Positions 1 to 11,612 of a stretch of DNA of 64,000 nt are shown here, in pieces; positions within the stretch are counted from its first letter, which is position 1, and every line of letters starts with the position of its first letter. The notes beneath the pieces are model-generated. The model saw nothing but the letters and a program-made list of their open reading frames with translations. It was not told the origin of the DNA and searched no databases. The stretch covers positions 372,001-436,000 of the forward strand of contig JAESUZ010000756.1 of the NCBI GenBank assembly GCA_017311185.1. Reading direction: 5' to 3'. The stretch comes from Proteles cristata cristata (Eukaryota > Chordata > Mammalia > Carnivora > Hyaenidae). The position numbers and the translations under genes were made by a program.

Positions 1-110
1 ATTATTTCATAATTTTAATGAGTTCTTACATTATAATGAGCTCTCATTTTTAAAAAATGTCAGGTTATTAACCTGAGAAGGTAATGTAATAACTTTAAAA
101 TGATGCATTG

Positions 111-330
111 GGGGCACCTGGGTGGCTCAGTCAGTTAAGCATCCAGCTTAGGCTCATGTCATGATCTTGCAGCTTGTGGGTTCGAGCCCTCCATCTGGCT
201 CTGTGCCGATGGCTTGGAGCCTGGAGCCTGCTTTGGATTCTGTGTTCCCCTCTCTCTCCTGGCCCTCCCCCACTCATGCTCTGTCTCTCTCTGTCTCAAA
301 AAATAAACATTAAAAAAAATTATTAAAAAA
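111..330 (+). mobile_element. SINEC_Fc-type SINE
   Basis: A full-length tRNA-derived carnivore SINE. The head reads gggcacctgggtggctcagt, the middle is CT-rich, and the tail is A-rich. The flanks share tgatgca (101-107 and 332-338), which fits a target-site duplication. Confidence 0.93.
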
Positions 331-1684
331 ATGATGCAGTGGTGGTGGGCTTCAACAAGGCTGAAACTGGTTTTCTTAAGTGCCCAAATACACATTTTAT
401 TAGAAATTATATTTATATAAAATAACTACAAAATTAAATGACTAAGAGAAACAGAAAAGAGGAATAGCAAAACAAAAGTAGAACATATTTTTCAGTGAAT
501 ATTAAACCTTGGACATATTTATTGTCATTGTGACAGTGGCATGCTTTTATAATTTTGAATAATTTAAAATAAATCTTACCTTGCAGAAATAGACCTAGCA
601 GTAAAAGGAGAAAGATAGTCTGTACTTTCCTATAGGTGGAAAAAAAATCTCTATCTCACCTACTGGTCTTGGCAGCATTCGTGACTCATGGCAGGTTATG
701 GCTAAGCAGTTCAAATAAATTGTCCAAAAAGAAAATATTCTCAGTAGAATTCTCTATCCAATGTACTTGTTGGTTACAAATAAAATGCTGTTTCAAAACA
801 GAACAAAACAAATAAAATGTCCAAAAACAAAACAAAAAGCAAAACAAAACAAAAAAAAAAAACAAAAAAAATGCTGATTTAGAATGGTGTTATTATATTA
901 AGAGAAATATAATGCTCTAAGTAACTAATTTTTTTCTCCAACTTTGTCTTCCATTATTAGCCTTTTTCCCTATCTCTTAAAGGTCATTAAAATTTTGAAA
1001 ACAAAAAGCAAGCTAGGACTGGAGCAGTTGTTTTTAAGTTTTAGTAAAGACTCATTTCCTCTTACTTGGTTCACACCCTAAGAGAAGAATTCCTTGGGAG
1101 GAGACAGTTGAGCAATGTCCTTGAAAATCTTTGTATAATCAGTAGAATTGTATTCCCCTGGGAGTGATTATTTTCTTTTCTTTTTTTTTTTTATCATGCA
1201 CAGTTTACTTTAGTGGATAACAAATGCCCATACAGTCCAAGTTCTCGATGTTCAAATACTTTTATCTTGTAGTTGAAATTGTTTTATATACTCTAAAGTA
1301 CAAACATTTGCTTGAAACAACTCTGTTTTGTTATTATCGTAACCTGAATTTGCCCTTATGAAAATAATTTTATATTTATCGTACATAGGCAATAGATAGA
1401 CTCCCCAAAAGATAATTATAATATCTTTTTAATACAACATGTGTGTTAATTACTTAAAGAAACCTTTAGAGGAGTATTTTTGGTCAAGTCATAATTCATT
1501 CTATACTATAAAAAAGTCAAGCAATGGATCATATTTTAGAAACAAGGTAGATATCTATTATATGGGTTCATATTATATATTTACAAAATTTTAAGTTTTA
1601 TTTATTTTAAACAGATTTAATTCTACGTTTTAGTTTGTTAAACAAATATGTTTTTCAAATAATATCTTTTTAAAAACATACATG
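331..1684. other. AT-rich intergenic DNA, no gene seen
   Basis: Nothing coding is recognisable. An (AAAAC)n-like A-rich tract runs about 795-872, and a run of T lies at about 1179-1192. No family could be named for the rest. Confidence 0.6.
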
Positions 1685-1860
1685 GGGGGTGCCTGGGTGG
1701 TTCAGTCAATTGAGCGTCCGACTTTGACTCAGGCCATGATCTCACAGCTGGTGGGTTTGAGCTCTATGCTGACAGCTCAGAATCTGGAGCCTGCTTTGGA
1801 TTCTGTCTGTCTGTCTCTTTCTCTCTCAAAAATAAATAAACATTAAAATTTTTTTAAAAA
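1685..1860 (+). mobile_element. SINEC_Fc-type SINE
   Basis: The copy has a tRNA-like head and a shortened CT tract, then aaaataaataaacatt. A catacatg duplication flanks it on the left (1677-1684) and right (1862-1869). Confidence 0.92.
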
Positions 1861-1869
1861 GCATACATG

Positions 1870-3920
1870 AAAAGTAGTGTATCCCAAATTCATTTTGCTT
1901 TTTTTAAAAAATGTTTTGGTACATAAATTACATGACACAGAGATGATACCATATAATGTAGAAGATACAACCTCAGCTTTTTTGCACCATAAACTCTGAA
2001 TGCATGAGAACAGAGCATACAGAGTAGAAGAAATAAAGCTATGCCACATTGAAAAGAAGCTGTGAATTGGTGGTGTTAAAGGAAAACCTTTACATTACAC
2101 ATTAAAGTTAATTAAGTCCCAATTAAGGACAAAAGTGTTAAGTTTTTAACATTCATTGAAAAGAAACTAAGCAAGAGCAAAGATACAACGTGATGTCATA
2201 ATGTTTTTTATTAGAAATTAACATTTAAGAGTAATTTCCAGTAAAACTCATTACCAAAATTATAATCAATGACGTGAATTACTTCTTTGGCCCTTCTCAC
2301 AGTGATAGTTTATTGTCAAGTTGGTTTCCATATAACACCCAGTGCTCATAATAAAGCCTCAGTTTCAGAAGTTTTACACCAAAAATATTTGTGATCAGAG
2401 TAATCACAGGACAGGGAAGAAATGACCAAGCTAGGACAGAAAGATTCATAACCTCAAGGAAATCAGTGAGTCTGGAAGAGGATAATGAAAGAATAAACAA
2501 GTATGAAAAGGAAAAGTAAGAGACGATAAAAGAAGGGTGCATATAGCCAAGGGTTGAAAGGGGGAAAAGATAATCTCAGATGAAGGGTCTCCCAGAAATA
2601 TACCAGGAGGAAGCATGAAGCATAATGACATAATCAAATAGGGAAAGAAATGTCATTCTTACTACACGACTGTGAGGAAACAGGTTTTATATAAAACTAT
2701 TTGTCCTGTACTAGAGAAGCAAATGTGTCTCAACAATTCAAGAGAAGAAAGATACCAAAACTGCTAAAGAATATCTAACCTGGGGTGCTTTATGACCTTA
2801 AGCAAGTCACTCAAAATTGATGTGCCAGTCTGTGATACACAAAATGCATAGGTTGGACCACATGACGCTTAATCCCTCCAGATTTAGTAAGTAAAGTTTA
2901 CAGTAAGTCATTTCATTTTGAAACCAAAATTTGCATTCTCTGAGACCGTTCATTGGAAAGAGGCATTCCATAAAAGGCATATGGCCCAGTTTCTGGTGGA
3001 ACATATGTTACAGATAACCCAAATGTCACTATGGCCAAACATTCCATAGTAGGGAATAAAGGAATCAAAATGATAAACTTTCAGAGTGAGGGAGGGATCT
3101 CCAGTGTTGTCTGTATATTCCATGGAGAACGCATCCAGTGTCTGAAATTAGCCTGGACACTTGGAAATTCAGGATGTTTGCAAGAGGAAGAAACTCTCTC
3201 CTTTGCAGAAGACTGGGGCTTTTTAACACCCACAATAGTAGGAATACATCGAATGAAACAAGAAACAATGTGAAGAACTTAGAAAACTGTTGAGGTGGCC
3301 CAGAGAACTCAGACTTGGGAATCAATTTCCATTTGATTCTGAAAAATAAAGTCAAGACTATATAAAGACAGTAACATAACCTATAATTAGTATTCAACAT
3401 CTATACACTGGCTACCTACATGTGCCATACATAAGTAGTGGTAGGTACTAGGAATGCAATGATGAACAAAACAATTAAAATCTCAGCCCTTTAGAACTTA
3501 AAAACCATCTATGTCTAAAATTAGGTAATTTTATGTGTCACAGTTTATATTGTCAGTTTAATAAACACATATACTTCTGCTGGTAAAAGCATTAATTTAA
3601 AAAAGTCAGCCACAGTTCAGGGTCTATTGTTAAACCTCATCCTTTATCTGATGAAGCACTGGGAGGAGTCCATGCAACTGACCAGAAGTTGATGAAACTG
3701 ACCAGCAGATGGCAATATAGAACTCCTCTCTCTCTGCTGTCAGAACTGCTGCATTGTTTGTATCTAGACTACAACACCCCATTACAAGTGCAAATCATAC
3801 TTTTCATTTTAGTCATTTGCATTAGGCATGCTATGTATATTTTGGTCGCCAGTCAGTATAGGCCTTGTCAGATGTACAGGTTTTTATTGATGATCAGCTG
3901 GCTTAAAAGTGCAATGTTAT
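1870..3920. other. Intergenic DNA with weak ancient repeat traces
   Basis: No gene is supported. Around 2790-2860 there is a MIR-like stretch (gaccttaagcaagtcact). At 3391-3485 the sequence resembles the reverse complement of a LINE-2 3' end. Both are old and decayed. Confidence 0.45.
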
Positions 3921-4110
3921 AGGGGTGCCTGGGTGGCTTATATGCATCCAACTTTGGCTCAGGTCATGATCTCATGTTTTGAGAGTTCAAGACCCACATT
4001 GGGCTCACTGCTATCAGCACAGAGCCCACTTCCAATCCTCTGTCCCCATCTCACTTTGGCCCTCCCCCACTCAAACTGCCTCCCTCAAAAATAAATAAAA
4101 TATATTTTTA
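3921..4110 (+). mobile_element. SINEC_Fc-type SINE, shortened head
   Basis: The head jumps from gggtggctta to catccaac, so a short piece of the tRNA-like region is missing. The flanks share an imperfect duplication (aaaagtgcaatgttata on the left, aaaagtgccatgttata on the right). Confidence 0.9.
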
Positions 4111-4124
4111 AAAAGTGCCATGTT

Positions 4125-5296
4125 ATAAAAATCTCAGTTCTCAAGGCCCATAGGAAGTCATCTTTTGCAGCTATTCAATCTCTTTATCCTTTTTTCCTTT
4201 TTTCAAAAATGTGCAGAGCAAGACTTATGAGCATAAAATAGAATTCTCCTATCAAAATTAGTTGCTTTTTTGAATTAGAATTTTTGCCTTAAAATGCATT
4301 TATTTGCTTATTGTATTAAAAAATTTTCAAGTGTATTTTATTTTTCCTGAAAAAAGTTCCAGCTTTGACCTTCATTAGTTATGCAAAATAAGTTTACTTC
4401 TCCAATTGAAATTCAACATAAAAATATTTAAAGCTGCTTGCTCTACTTTTTTTCAGCGAGGCCAGCTAAATATATTCAGCCGCTCGCTTTTTAATCAGTT
4501 GGGTTTACTTGATAATAGATATAACACTGGTAATTTAAAATTATGAATCGGTCAGTCTCATTCATAAAAAGTGGAAGAAACTTGCTCTCTTTAAGCAGCA
4601 TAAGTACCACATACACTCTAGAATCTAAAAGCAATTGAAAAACAAGGACTCATATTTAATTCCAGTTAGTGCTATGTTTGCTTAAAGTTAAACCTTTGAT
4701 GAAAAGAAAGACATAATAAAAAACCGTAGATGTTTGCTTTTTGAAAAAGTGAAAAACACACTAGAGCTCCTAGAACATAGGTCAAATAGGCTGCTTATGA
4801 GAGGTCAATGTGCCAATGATGCTCAGGTTTAGGAAAATGACCAAATAGTCAAAGAGAACCATTGTATTCTTTCTAAATTCATCACTAAAATATATAAAAA
4901 GACTAAAAAAAAGAAAATTAAAATTTTGATAGTATTGACATTTAAGCGACTTCCAAAATCTAGGAGGGATTTTATTAACTATAGAGGTGATGGAACTGTG
5001 TAAGAACCATTTCTTATGGTTCTTATCAGTGATAAGCCATGTTCTGCCACATGAAGAATAGAAAGAAAACTTATTCCCCCTCTGCTAGCTGAAGCTCTTC
5101 CTTTGTGATGGATCCAGAAACCCAGGCATGCCTTGATAACAGGAGTAATAATAATAATGGCAAGAGAATTTTACAGGTTTGAAAAAAAAAAACTAGGTAG
5201 AACAAAAGTATATATATTTTTATAATTGCAGTCCAGAGGTCTTGTTTTTTAATAATGTATGTATACTTGGATCATTAAGACTAATATTCCATATCA
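4125..5296. other. AT-rich intergenic DNA, no gene seen
   Basis: Single-copy-looking sequence with no recognisable coding, RNA or repeat signal. Confidence 0.5.
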
Positions 5297-5490
5297 GGGT
5301 GCTCGGGTGGCTCAGTCGGTTGAGCGTCCAACTTAGGCTCAGGTCATGATCTCAAAGCTTTTTGGTTCAAGCCCTGCATCAGACTCTGTGCTGACAGCTC
5401 AGAGCCTGGAGCCTGTTTCAGATTCTGTGTCTCCCTCTCTCTGACCCTCCCCTGTCTCTATCTCAAAAATAAACCTTAAAAAAGAAAGAA
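5297..5490 (+). mobile_element. SINEC_Fc-type SINE
   Basis: Complete head (gggtgctcgggtggctcagt), CT tract and A-rich tail. I found no clear target duplication. Confidence 0.9.
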
Positions 5491-6985
5491 GAAAGGGCTC
5501 TGTGGAGCTGAAACTCTGAGGAGGGGTGTCTGCTTGGCTGGTTTGGTATCTCATAGCTTGGAGATACACCATGGGGAGAGTACCAAGACCTCCAAAAATG
5601 TCAATAGGAATTCTCAGGTTTCAGCACCCTTGAATTTCTCTAATCTGATCACACAATTCAGAAGGGTACAAGGCTTACTATTGGGACAGCAAGAGGAAGT
5701 TGCAGTGGCTTCCACTTGATTCCTTCTACCATAATGTCCCTCCCTCCATAGGTAAGAGAGCCACAGTGGGGTTCTAATAGGTATGCACTTGTGTATTCCA
5801 ATTACACATTCCAGAAATGGGGAACTAACCACAAGATCAATCAAGGAGCCACTGTGATTCAAACTTGGGACAAAGTTCCATCTCTCATCTGACCAGACCC
5901 TCACTCTGAAAGGTGGAACAAAATAGCATTTCAAATTCTTAGATATTAACATCAATTTAGAGCTAGTGCCTGATAATTCTTGAAAAGCCAGAATATTTCC
6001 TTCTTTCCCAGTACATAGCCACTCTGGCAAATGACTTAGGGGGAATTTTACAAAATAATCTTGTGTCAGTTGTGGCAGAATCCTTCCTTAGAAGAAGAGT
6101 CTCATCTCCCCTTCTTAAGAGACTCTCAGTATTGTAATTGGCTTCTAGGAAACCAGACTTAGAAATATTTTTTCTGCCATTTGGATCTAAAACATTTAAG
6201 TAGGTTGTCAGTCTATTTCAGTCCTAAGCACACTGATCAAATAGCTCCACCAAAGATACCTTCAGGACAAAATGTGCTGAAACTTTGAAACCTGGTTTCT
6301 ATCAAGATAAACGTGTCTACCTTGTCTTTGGTGATTAAAAGCTGCCCCAGCCTCTGCTACTCCCTTGTCTCCAGTGAAATGGATGAGCCCACCTCTCACC
6401 ATCATACTTAGTTGACAGCCATCTCAGAACTTTTCAAGGCTGATCCTGCTACCCTCACCAAGGTGTTTTTCAATGTCTTAGTAAGGGTCCTCTTACATAA
6501 CTGGCACATTCAAGCAGCTCAACCTCATTAGATATATATAAGCCACCACTGAATATACATTTTTGTCAACTGACCAACTAAATCCCTAGAGAAAAGTGGG
6601 TTATGGAGTTAATATATTTAGTACTTCAGGTAATGTTTAAGAACCTTTCCAAAAGCAATAACATGCCTTCTTTAAAACATCACCAGAAGGTCATCTAGAT
6701 CACTACCTGCAGCAAAATATTTTAAAGATCTTATTTTTCCTCTTCTTCTTTTAATATGTTGAATTCAAAGGGTGAATACCATACTTTCCTCACACATAAT
6801 TGCCTTCAATAAACAACAACAACAAAAATATGGGCACTCACAAGGATGATACAGTGCTCTTATGTTGCCTAAGAGGTCCCAGATCACAAATCTGAGAAGG
6901 GAAGAGTATACCTGAAACTTAAATAGCATATTAACTCACAAGACTATCTCAGTGTGTGATAGAACCAGTGGAAAGAAATAGTAAG
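5491..6985. other. Intergenic DNA, unidentified
   Basis: Two short reading frames (5534-5719 on + and 5614-6030 on -) overlap here. Neither shows a recognisable domain. The region could be an old repeat interior, but I could not assign a family. Confidence 0.4.
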
Positions 6986-6989
6986 GTAT

Positions 6990-7480
6990 ATTAGTCTCCT
7001 AGGGCTAATATAACAAATTGCCACTAATTGGGTGGCTTAAAACACAAAGAATCACTTCATTCTTTCAAAGTTCTGGGGGCCAAAAGTCCAAAATCAAGCT
7101 ATCAGCAGTGTTAGTTTCTTCTGCGATCTCTGGGGCAGAATCTATTTCATACTTTCCTCCCAGCTTCTGGTAGCTGCCAGCAACCTGGCATTTTGGGCTT
7201 GTAGACATATTACTTCAATCTCTACCTCCAGCTTCAATTCCCTTCTCCATATCTCTGTGTCTTTCCCGCTTCTTATAAGGATACCTGTCAGTGGACTTAA
7301 GGCCCATGGATAATCCAGGATGATCTCATCTCCACCTCTTAAACTCTGACATCTGCAAAAATTTCTTTTCTAAAAAAATCACATTCATAGGTATAAGTAG
7401 CATATTTTGGAGGTTGAGTATCCTCAGTGGGTTGAGGATCACCATTCAACTGCTACATGAGGAAAGTAGAATTCTACATT
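6990..7480 (+). repeat. Ancient interspersed repeat, family uncertain
   Basis: The stretch opens with gtctcctagggctaatataac and ggtggcttaaaacaca, and carries agttctgggggccaaaagtcc, a pattern shared by many decayed mammalian repeats. It is probably an old LTR-type element. The name is not certain. Confidence 0.5.
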
Positions 7481-7833
7481 AGGTGGGGTAAGTGACGCAA
7501 TTAATTAAAATAAGTAAAAGCACAACTGGCAATATTCCCCTCTTGAAATGTAATCATGCTAGTTCTAGTTGTGTTTCCAGGGTGTAAACTCACTACAGCC
7601 CGTTTCTTCTGTTAATTATAATTCCAACTTTTGGTAAAATGTCTATCCACCCCCAGCCAAAGCAACTACTGATGGACTGTGAAAAATACTGAACAGAGAA
7701 GTAAGAAACAGGGAGAAACAAATAGAAAACAACAAAACGGTAGACTTAAATCCAACTGTATAATTACATTAAATGTTCATGTTCTAAACAATCACTCCCA
7801 AGAAAAATATACTGTAGGCCACCTGTGTTGTTT

Positions 7834-7858
7834 AGAATTCTCTAGTGGTCACATTGAA
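7834..7858. repeat. L1 target-site duplication, left copy
   Basis: The 25 bases beginning agaattctctagtggtcaca are identical to 9504-9528 on the far side of the L1. Confidence 0.93.
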
Positions 7859-9503
7859 AGAAATGGAAAAACATTCCATGCTCATGGATAGGGAGAATAA
7901 ATATAGTTAAGATGTCATTACTACCCAAAGCACTCTACACATTCAATGCAATTCCAATCAAAATTGCACCAGCACACTTCTCAAAACTAGAATAAACTAT
8001 CCTAAAATTTGTATGGAACCACAAAAGACCCTGAATAGCCAAAGTAATACTGAAAAATAAAACCAAAACGGGAGGGATCACCATCCCAGACTTTAGCCTC
8101 TACTACAAAGCTGTCATCATCAAGACAGTATGGTATTGGCACAAAAACAGACACATAGACCAATGGAACAGAATTGAGAACTCAGAAGTGGACCCAAAGG
8201 TATACAGACAACTAATCTTTGACAAAGCAGGAAAGAATATCCAATGGAAAAAAGACAGCCTCTTTAACAGAAGGTGTTGGGAGAATTGGACAGCAACATG
8301 CAGAAGAATGAAGCTAGATCATTTTCTCACACTATGCACAAAAATAAACTCAAAATGGATAAAGGACCTGAACATGAGACAGGAAGCTACCAACACCCTA
8401 GAGGAGAAAGCAGGAAACAACCTCCTTGACCTCCACCGCAGGAACCTCTTACTTGACACATCCCCAAAGCAAGGGAATCAAGAGCAAAAATAAATGATTG
8501 AGACCTCATCAAGATTAAAAGCTTCTGCACAGCAAAGGAAACAACCCAGAAAACTAACAGGCAACCAATGGAATGGGAAAAGATAGTTGCAAATGACATA
8601 TCAGATAAAGGGTGAATATCCAGAAGAACTCACCAAACTTCACACCCGAAAAACAAACAACCCAGTGAAGAAATGGGCAGAAGATATGAAAAGACACTTC
8701 TTCAAAGAGGACATCCAGATGGCCAACAGACACAGGAAACGATGCTCCGCATCCCTCCTCATCAGGGACATACAAATCAAAACCACACTGAGATAACACC
8801 TCACGCCAGTCAGAGTGGCTAAAATGAACAAATCAGAGAACTCTAGATGCTAGTGAGGATGTGGAGAAATGGGCACCCTCCTACACTGTTGGTGGGAATG
8901 TAAACTGGTATAGCCCCTCTGGAAAACAATGTGGAGGTTCCTCAGGAAACTAGCAATAGAACTCCCCTTTTACCCAGCAATAGCAATGCTAGGAATTTAC
9001 CCAAGGGATACAGAAATGCTGAGGCATAGGAGCACATGTACCCCAATGTTCATAGCAGCACTCTCCACAATAGCTAAAACATGGAAAGAGCCTAAGTGTC
9101 CATCAACAGATGAATGGATCAAGAAGATGTGGTTTATCTATACCATGGAATACTACATGGCAATGAGAAACAATGAAATCTGGCCATGTGTAGCAACATG
9201 GATGGACCTTGAGGGTGTTATGCTGAGCTAAATAAGTCAGGCAGAGAAGGACAAATATCATATGTTTGCACGTATAGGAGGATTAGGAGGAACTTGACAG
9301 AGGAACAAGGGAGAGAAGAAGGGGGAAATGGTGGGGGAAAGGGAGAGAGGCAAACCATGAGAGACTCTTGAATGCTGACAAACCTGAGGACTGATGGATG
9401 TGGGGGGGGGAGGAGGGATGGGGATGCAGGAGGACACTTGTGGAGATGAGCACTAAGTGTTATGTGGAATCTAATTTGACAATAAACTATTTGAAAAAAA
9501 AAA
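7859..9503 (+). mobile_element. 5'-truncated L1 with decayed ORF2 C-terminus
   Basis: This is a LINE-1 insertion holding only the C-terminal part of ORF2, the 3' UTR and a short poly-A tail (about 9494-9503). The reading frame shows typical L1 ORF2 tail motifs such as [33 protein letters not shown] and NNEIWPCVATWMDLEG. It is broken: the frame switches between about 8465 and 8500, an 8-base deletion near 8622 returns it, and stop codons occur at about 8491 and 9229. Endonuclease and reverse-transcriptase domains are absent because of the 5' truncation. A perfect 25-base duplication (7834-7858 and 9504-9528) marks a single insertion event. It cannot move itself. Confidence 0.95.
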
Positions 9504-9528
9504 AGAATTCTCTAGTGGTCACATTGAA
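9504..9528. repeat. L1 target-site duplication, right copy
   Basis: Directly follows the poly-A tail and matches 7834-7858 base for base. Confidence 0.93.
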
Positions 9529-9579
9529 TGAATAAAATGAAACTCTTATAATGATATATTATCATTTCAACATGCAATC

Positions 9580-9670
9580 AATAATATAATTTCTATATCA
9601 TATATAATAATTATGTGTAATATATAATAATCATATATAACATAATTTATATTTCTAATATAAAAATTAT
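9580..9670. repeat. AT-rich low-complexity tract
   Basis: Alternating atata and aataat blocks with several small inverted repeats. Confidence 0.7.
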
Positions 9671-9874
9671 TAATGACATATTTCACATTCTTTTTTGGTA
9701 CCATCTTTGAAATTTAGTAGGTATTTTGCACTTAAAGCACACATCAGTTCAGACGAGGCTTAATAGCTCAATAGCTACATATAGCTAGTAGCTACTGCAT
9801 TGGACAGCAGAGCTCTGAACATACCAACTAAAACTGACATCCACAGAGTAGATTAAAAAAAGATCTTACTGATC

Positions 9875-10430
9875 TTTAAAAAGTTAAAAATATACCTACA
9901 ATATGACAGTATGACCACTCATAGGTATTTACCAAGAGTAAAGGAAACATGAATCCACCCAAATACTTGCACTAGAATAATCATAGCAGCGTTATTTGTA
10001 ATTGCTTGAACTGGAAGCAACCCAAATGTCAATCAACTGGCAAATGGATAAACATGCAGCTCAACAATAAAAAGGAACAAACTATTGATACAAACAGCAG
10101 TGTGAATGAATCTTAAAATCACTATGCTATGCAAAAGAAGGCAGACAATAAATGGTATGTATCATATGATCCAATTTCTATCAAATTCTAGAAAATGCAA
10201 ACTTATTCCTAATGATTAAAAGTAGAACAGTGCTTGCCTAGGGAGGGAAGAGTGGGCTACAAAGGGGCACAGGAGGAATTTTTTGGAAGTAATGGAACTA
10301 TTTATTTACCTTGATGGCTGGAAGGTTTGACATATGTGTATGTCAATGTAATTGTTAAAAATACATGAAATCTATCACATTTCATTTATGCTCTAATGAA
10401 GTTTTAAAAAATTGATAAATAAGAAATAAA
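9875..10430 (+). mobile_element. Old L1 (L1M-type) 3' end
   Basis: A decayed L1 ORF2 tail is visible: aataatcatagcagcgttat, then cccaaatgtcaatcaactgg and the 3' UTR segment with cttgcctagggagggaag. It ends at an A-rich stretch near 10430. It is much more diverged than the L1 at 7859-9503, so it is an older insertion. Confidence 0.8.
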
Positions 10431-11046
10431 ACTAGAAATAAACAACACATTGGACATCAAAATACTCTATGACCTGGCCATTTTTATACTCTTTTAAACA
10501 ATGATTCTGCCAAAAGATACATACATGGCAAACGTATAAAACAATTGAACGATTAGGTAATAATTATTACAATAATTAAACTAAAGAACAATTATATAAT
10601 AATTATTACAACAATAATAATTATTATAGAAACAGTGACTACCACTGGACATTGTTTACTCTGAACATTAAAAACTAAGAAGAAAGACAAATATTTATCC
10701 TGTCTTTCATAAATAAACTACCTCTGGGTAACCCCAGGTGAGGAAGCAAAATTTTTCTTGCAGAATATTCCCAAGTACTAAACATAGAAGAAATGATAGT
10801 GGTTTTTTTTAAATCACTATTTTGCAATGCCTAATGAAATAGTTAATTAAGCAAAGGTTATCACTGAGTAGACCCATGGTAACATGGGTTAAAAGGAAAC
10901 ATTACAATAAAGGTATCAGGCTGTTATCAGCAGAGCCCACAACGCAATTTTAGCATCACAAAAAGAATAACCAAACACATGCCTCCCAGCAAGAGGCAAT
11001 GTCAAGCACTCTGTAGCACTAGGAATTCTTAACAAGAAAGTCTGTC
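10431..11046. other. AT-rich intergenic DNA
   Basis: No gene seen. Between about 10556 and 10627 aataattattac-type motifs repeat imperfectly. Confidence 0.55.
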
Positions 11047-11275
11047 TGGGGCATCTGGGTGGCTCAGTCCAGTTAGGTCAGTTAATACTGACTCTGGCCA
11101 AGTATTGATCTTTCCTGAGATCCACCCTGGCATCAGGCTCTGCACTGACAGCACAGAGTCTGCTTGGGATTCTCTCTCCCTCTCTCTCTGCCTCTCTTCT
11201 GTTCTTGTCTCAAAATAAACATAAGAAAAGAGGAAAAGAAAGGAAATGAAAAAAGAAAAGAAAAGAAAGGAAAAG
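11047..11275 (+). mobile_element. SINEC_Fc-type SINE, diverged
   Basis: The head reads ggggcatctgggtggctcag, with a short insertion after cagtcc. The CT tract and a long A/G-rich tail (11205-11275) follow. Confidence 0.85.
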
Positions 11276-11517
11276 TGTACCTGGATGTAATTAAAAAGTT
11301 AGAATGAGCTTGCATTTATATGAAGTATGACATTATGAAAAAGCAGAGATAAATCTAGAATGTCAGATGTCGTGTAAGATAATTGGCTCCATTTCAGTAT
11401 GAAATCAATCACAGGAGAAATAAGGGGGGAACGGGAGGACAATTGCTTTAGATATAAACATGCTTGAGATTTAGCAATTAAATGCCAAGTGTGGACCATG
11501 TTTGAATCCTGAGTGCA

Positions 11518-11580
11518 AAAGAAAGAGAAAGAAGGAAAGAAGGAAAGAAGGAAGGAAAGAAAGAAAGAAAGAAAGAAGGA

Positions 11581-11612
<32 letters not shown>
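11518..11612 (+). repeat. (GAAA)n/(GGAA)n microsatellite
   Basis: A tetranucleotide purine tract, mostly gaaa units with gaagg interruptions in its left half. Confidence 0.95.

Noticed and set aside
111..330. tRNA-like heads of the SINEs as possible tRNA genes
   Set aside because: They are followed by CT tracts and A-tails and are dispersed with target duplications. They are tRNA-derived retroposons, not tRNA genes.
1175..1330. Poly-T followed by sequence that could be an antisense 3' UTR (processed pseudogene on the - strand)
   Set aside because: Only a short frame is open on the - strand, it matches no protein I know, and no target duplication could be found.
8188..9231. Separate open frames inside the L1 (8188-8493, 8587-8796 and 8929-9231)
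   Set aside because: They are broken pieces of one L1 ORF2, not host genes.
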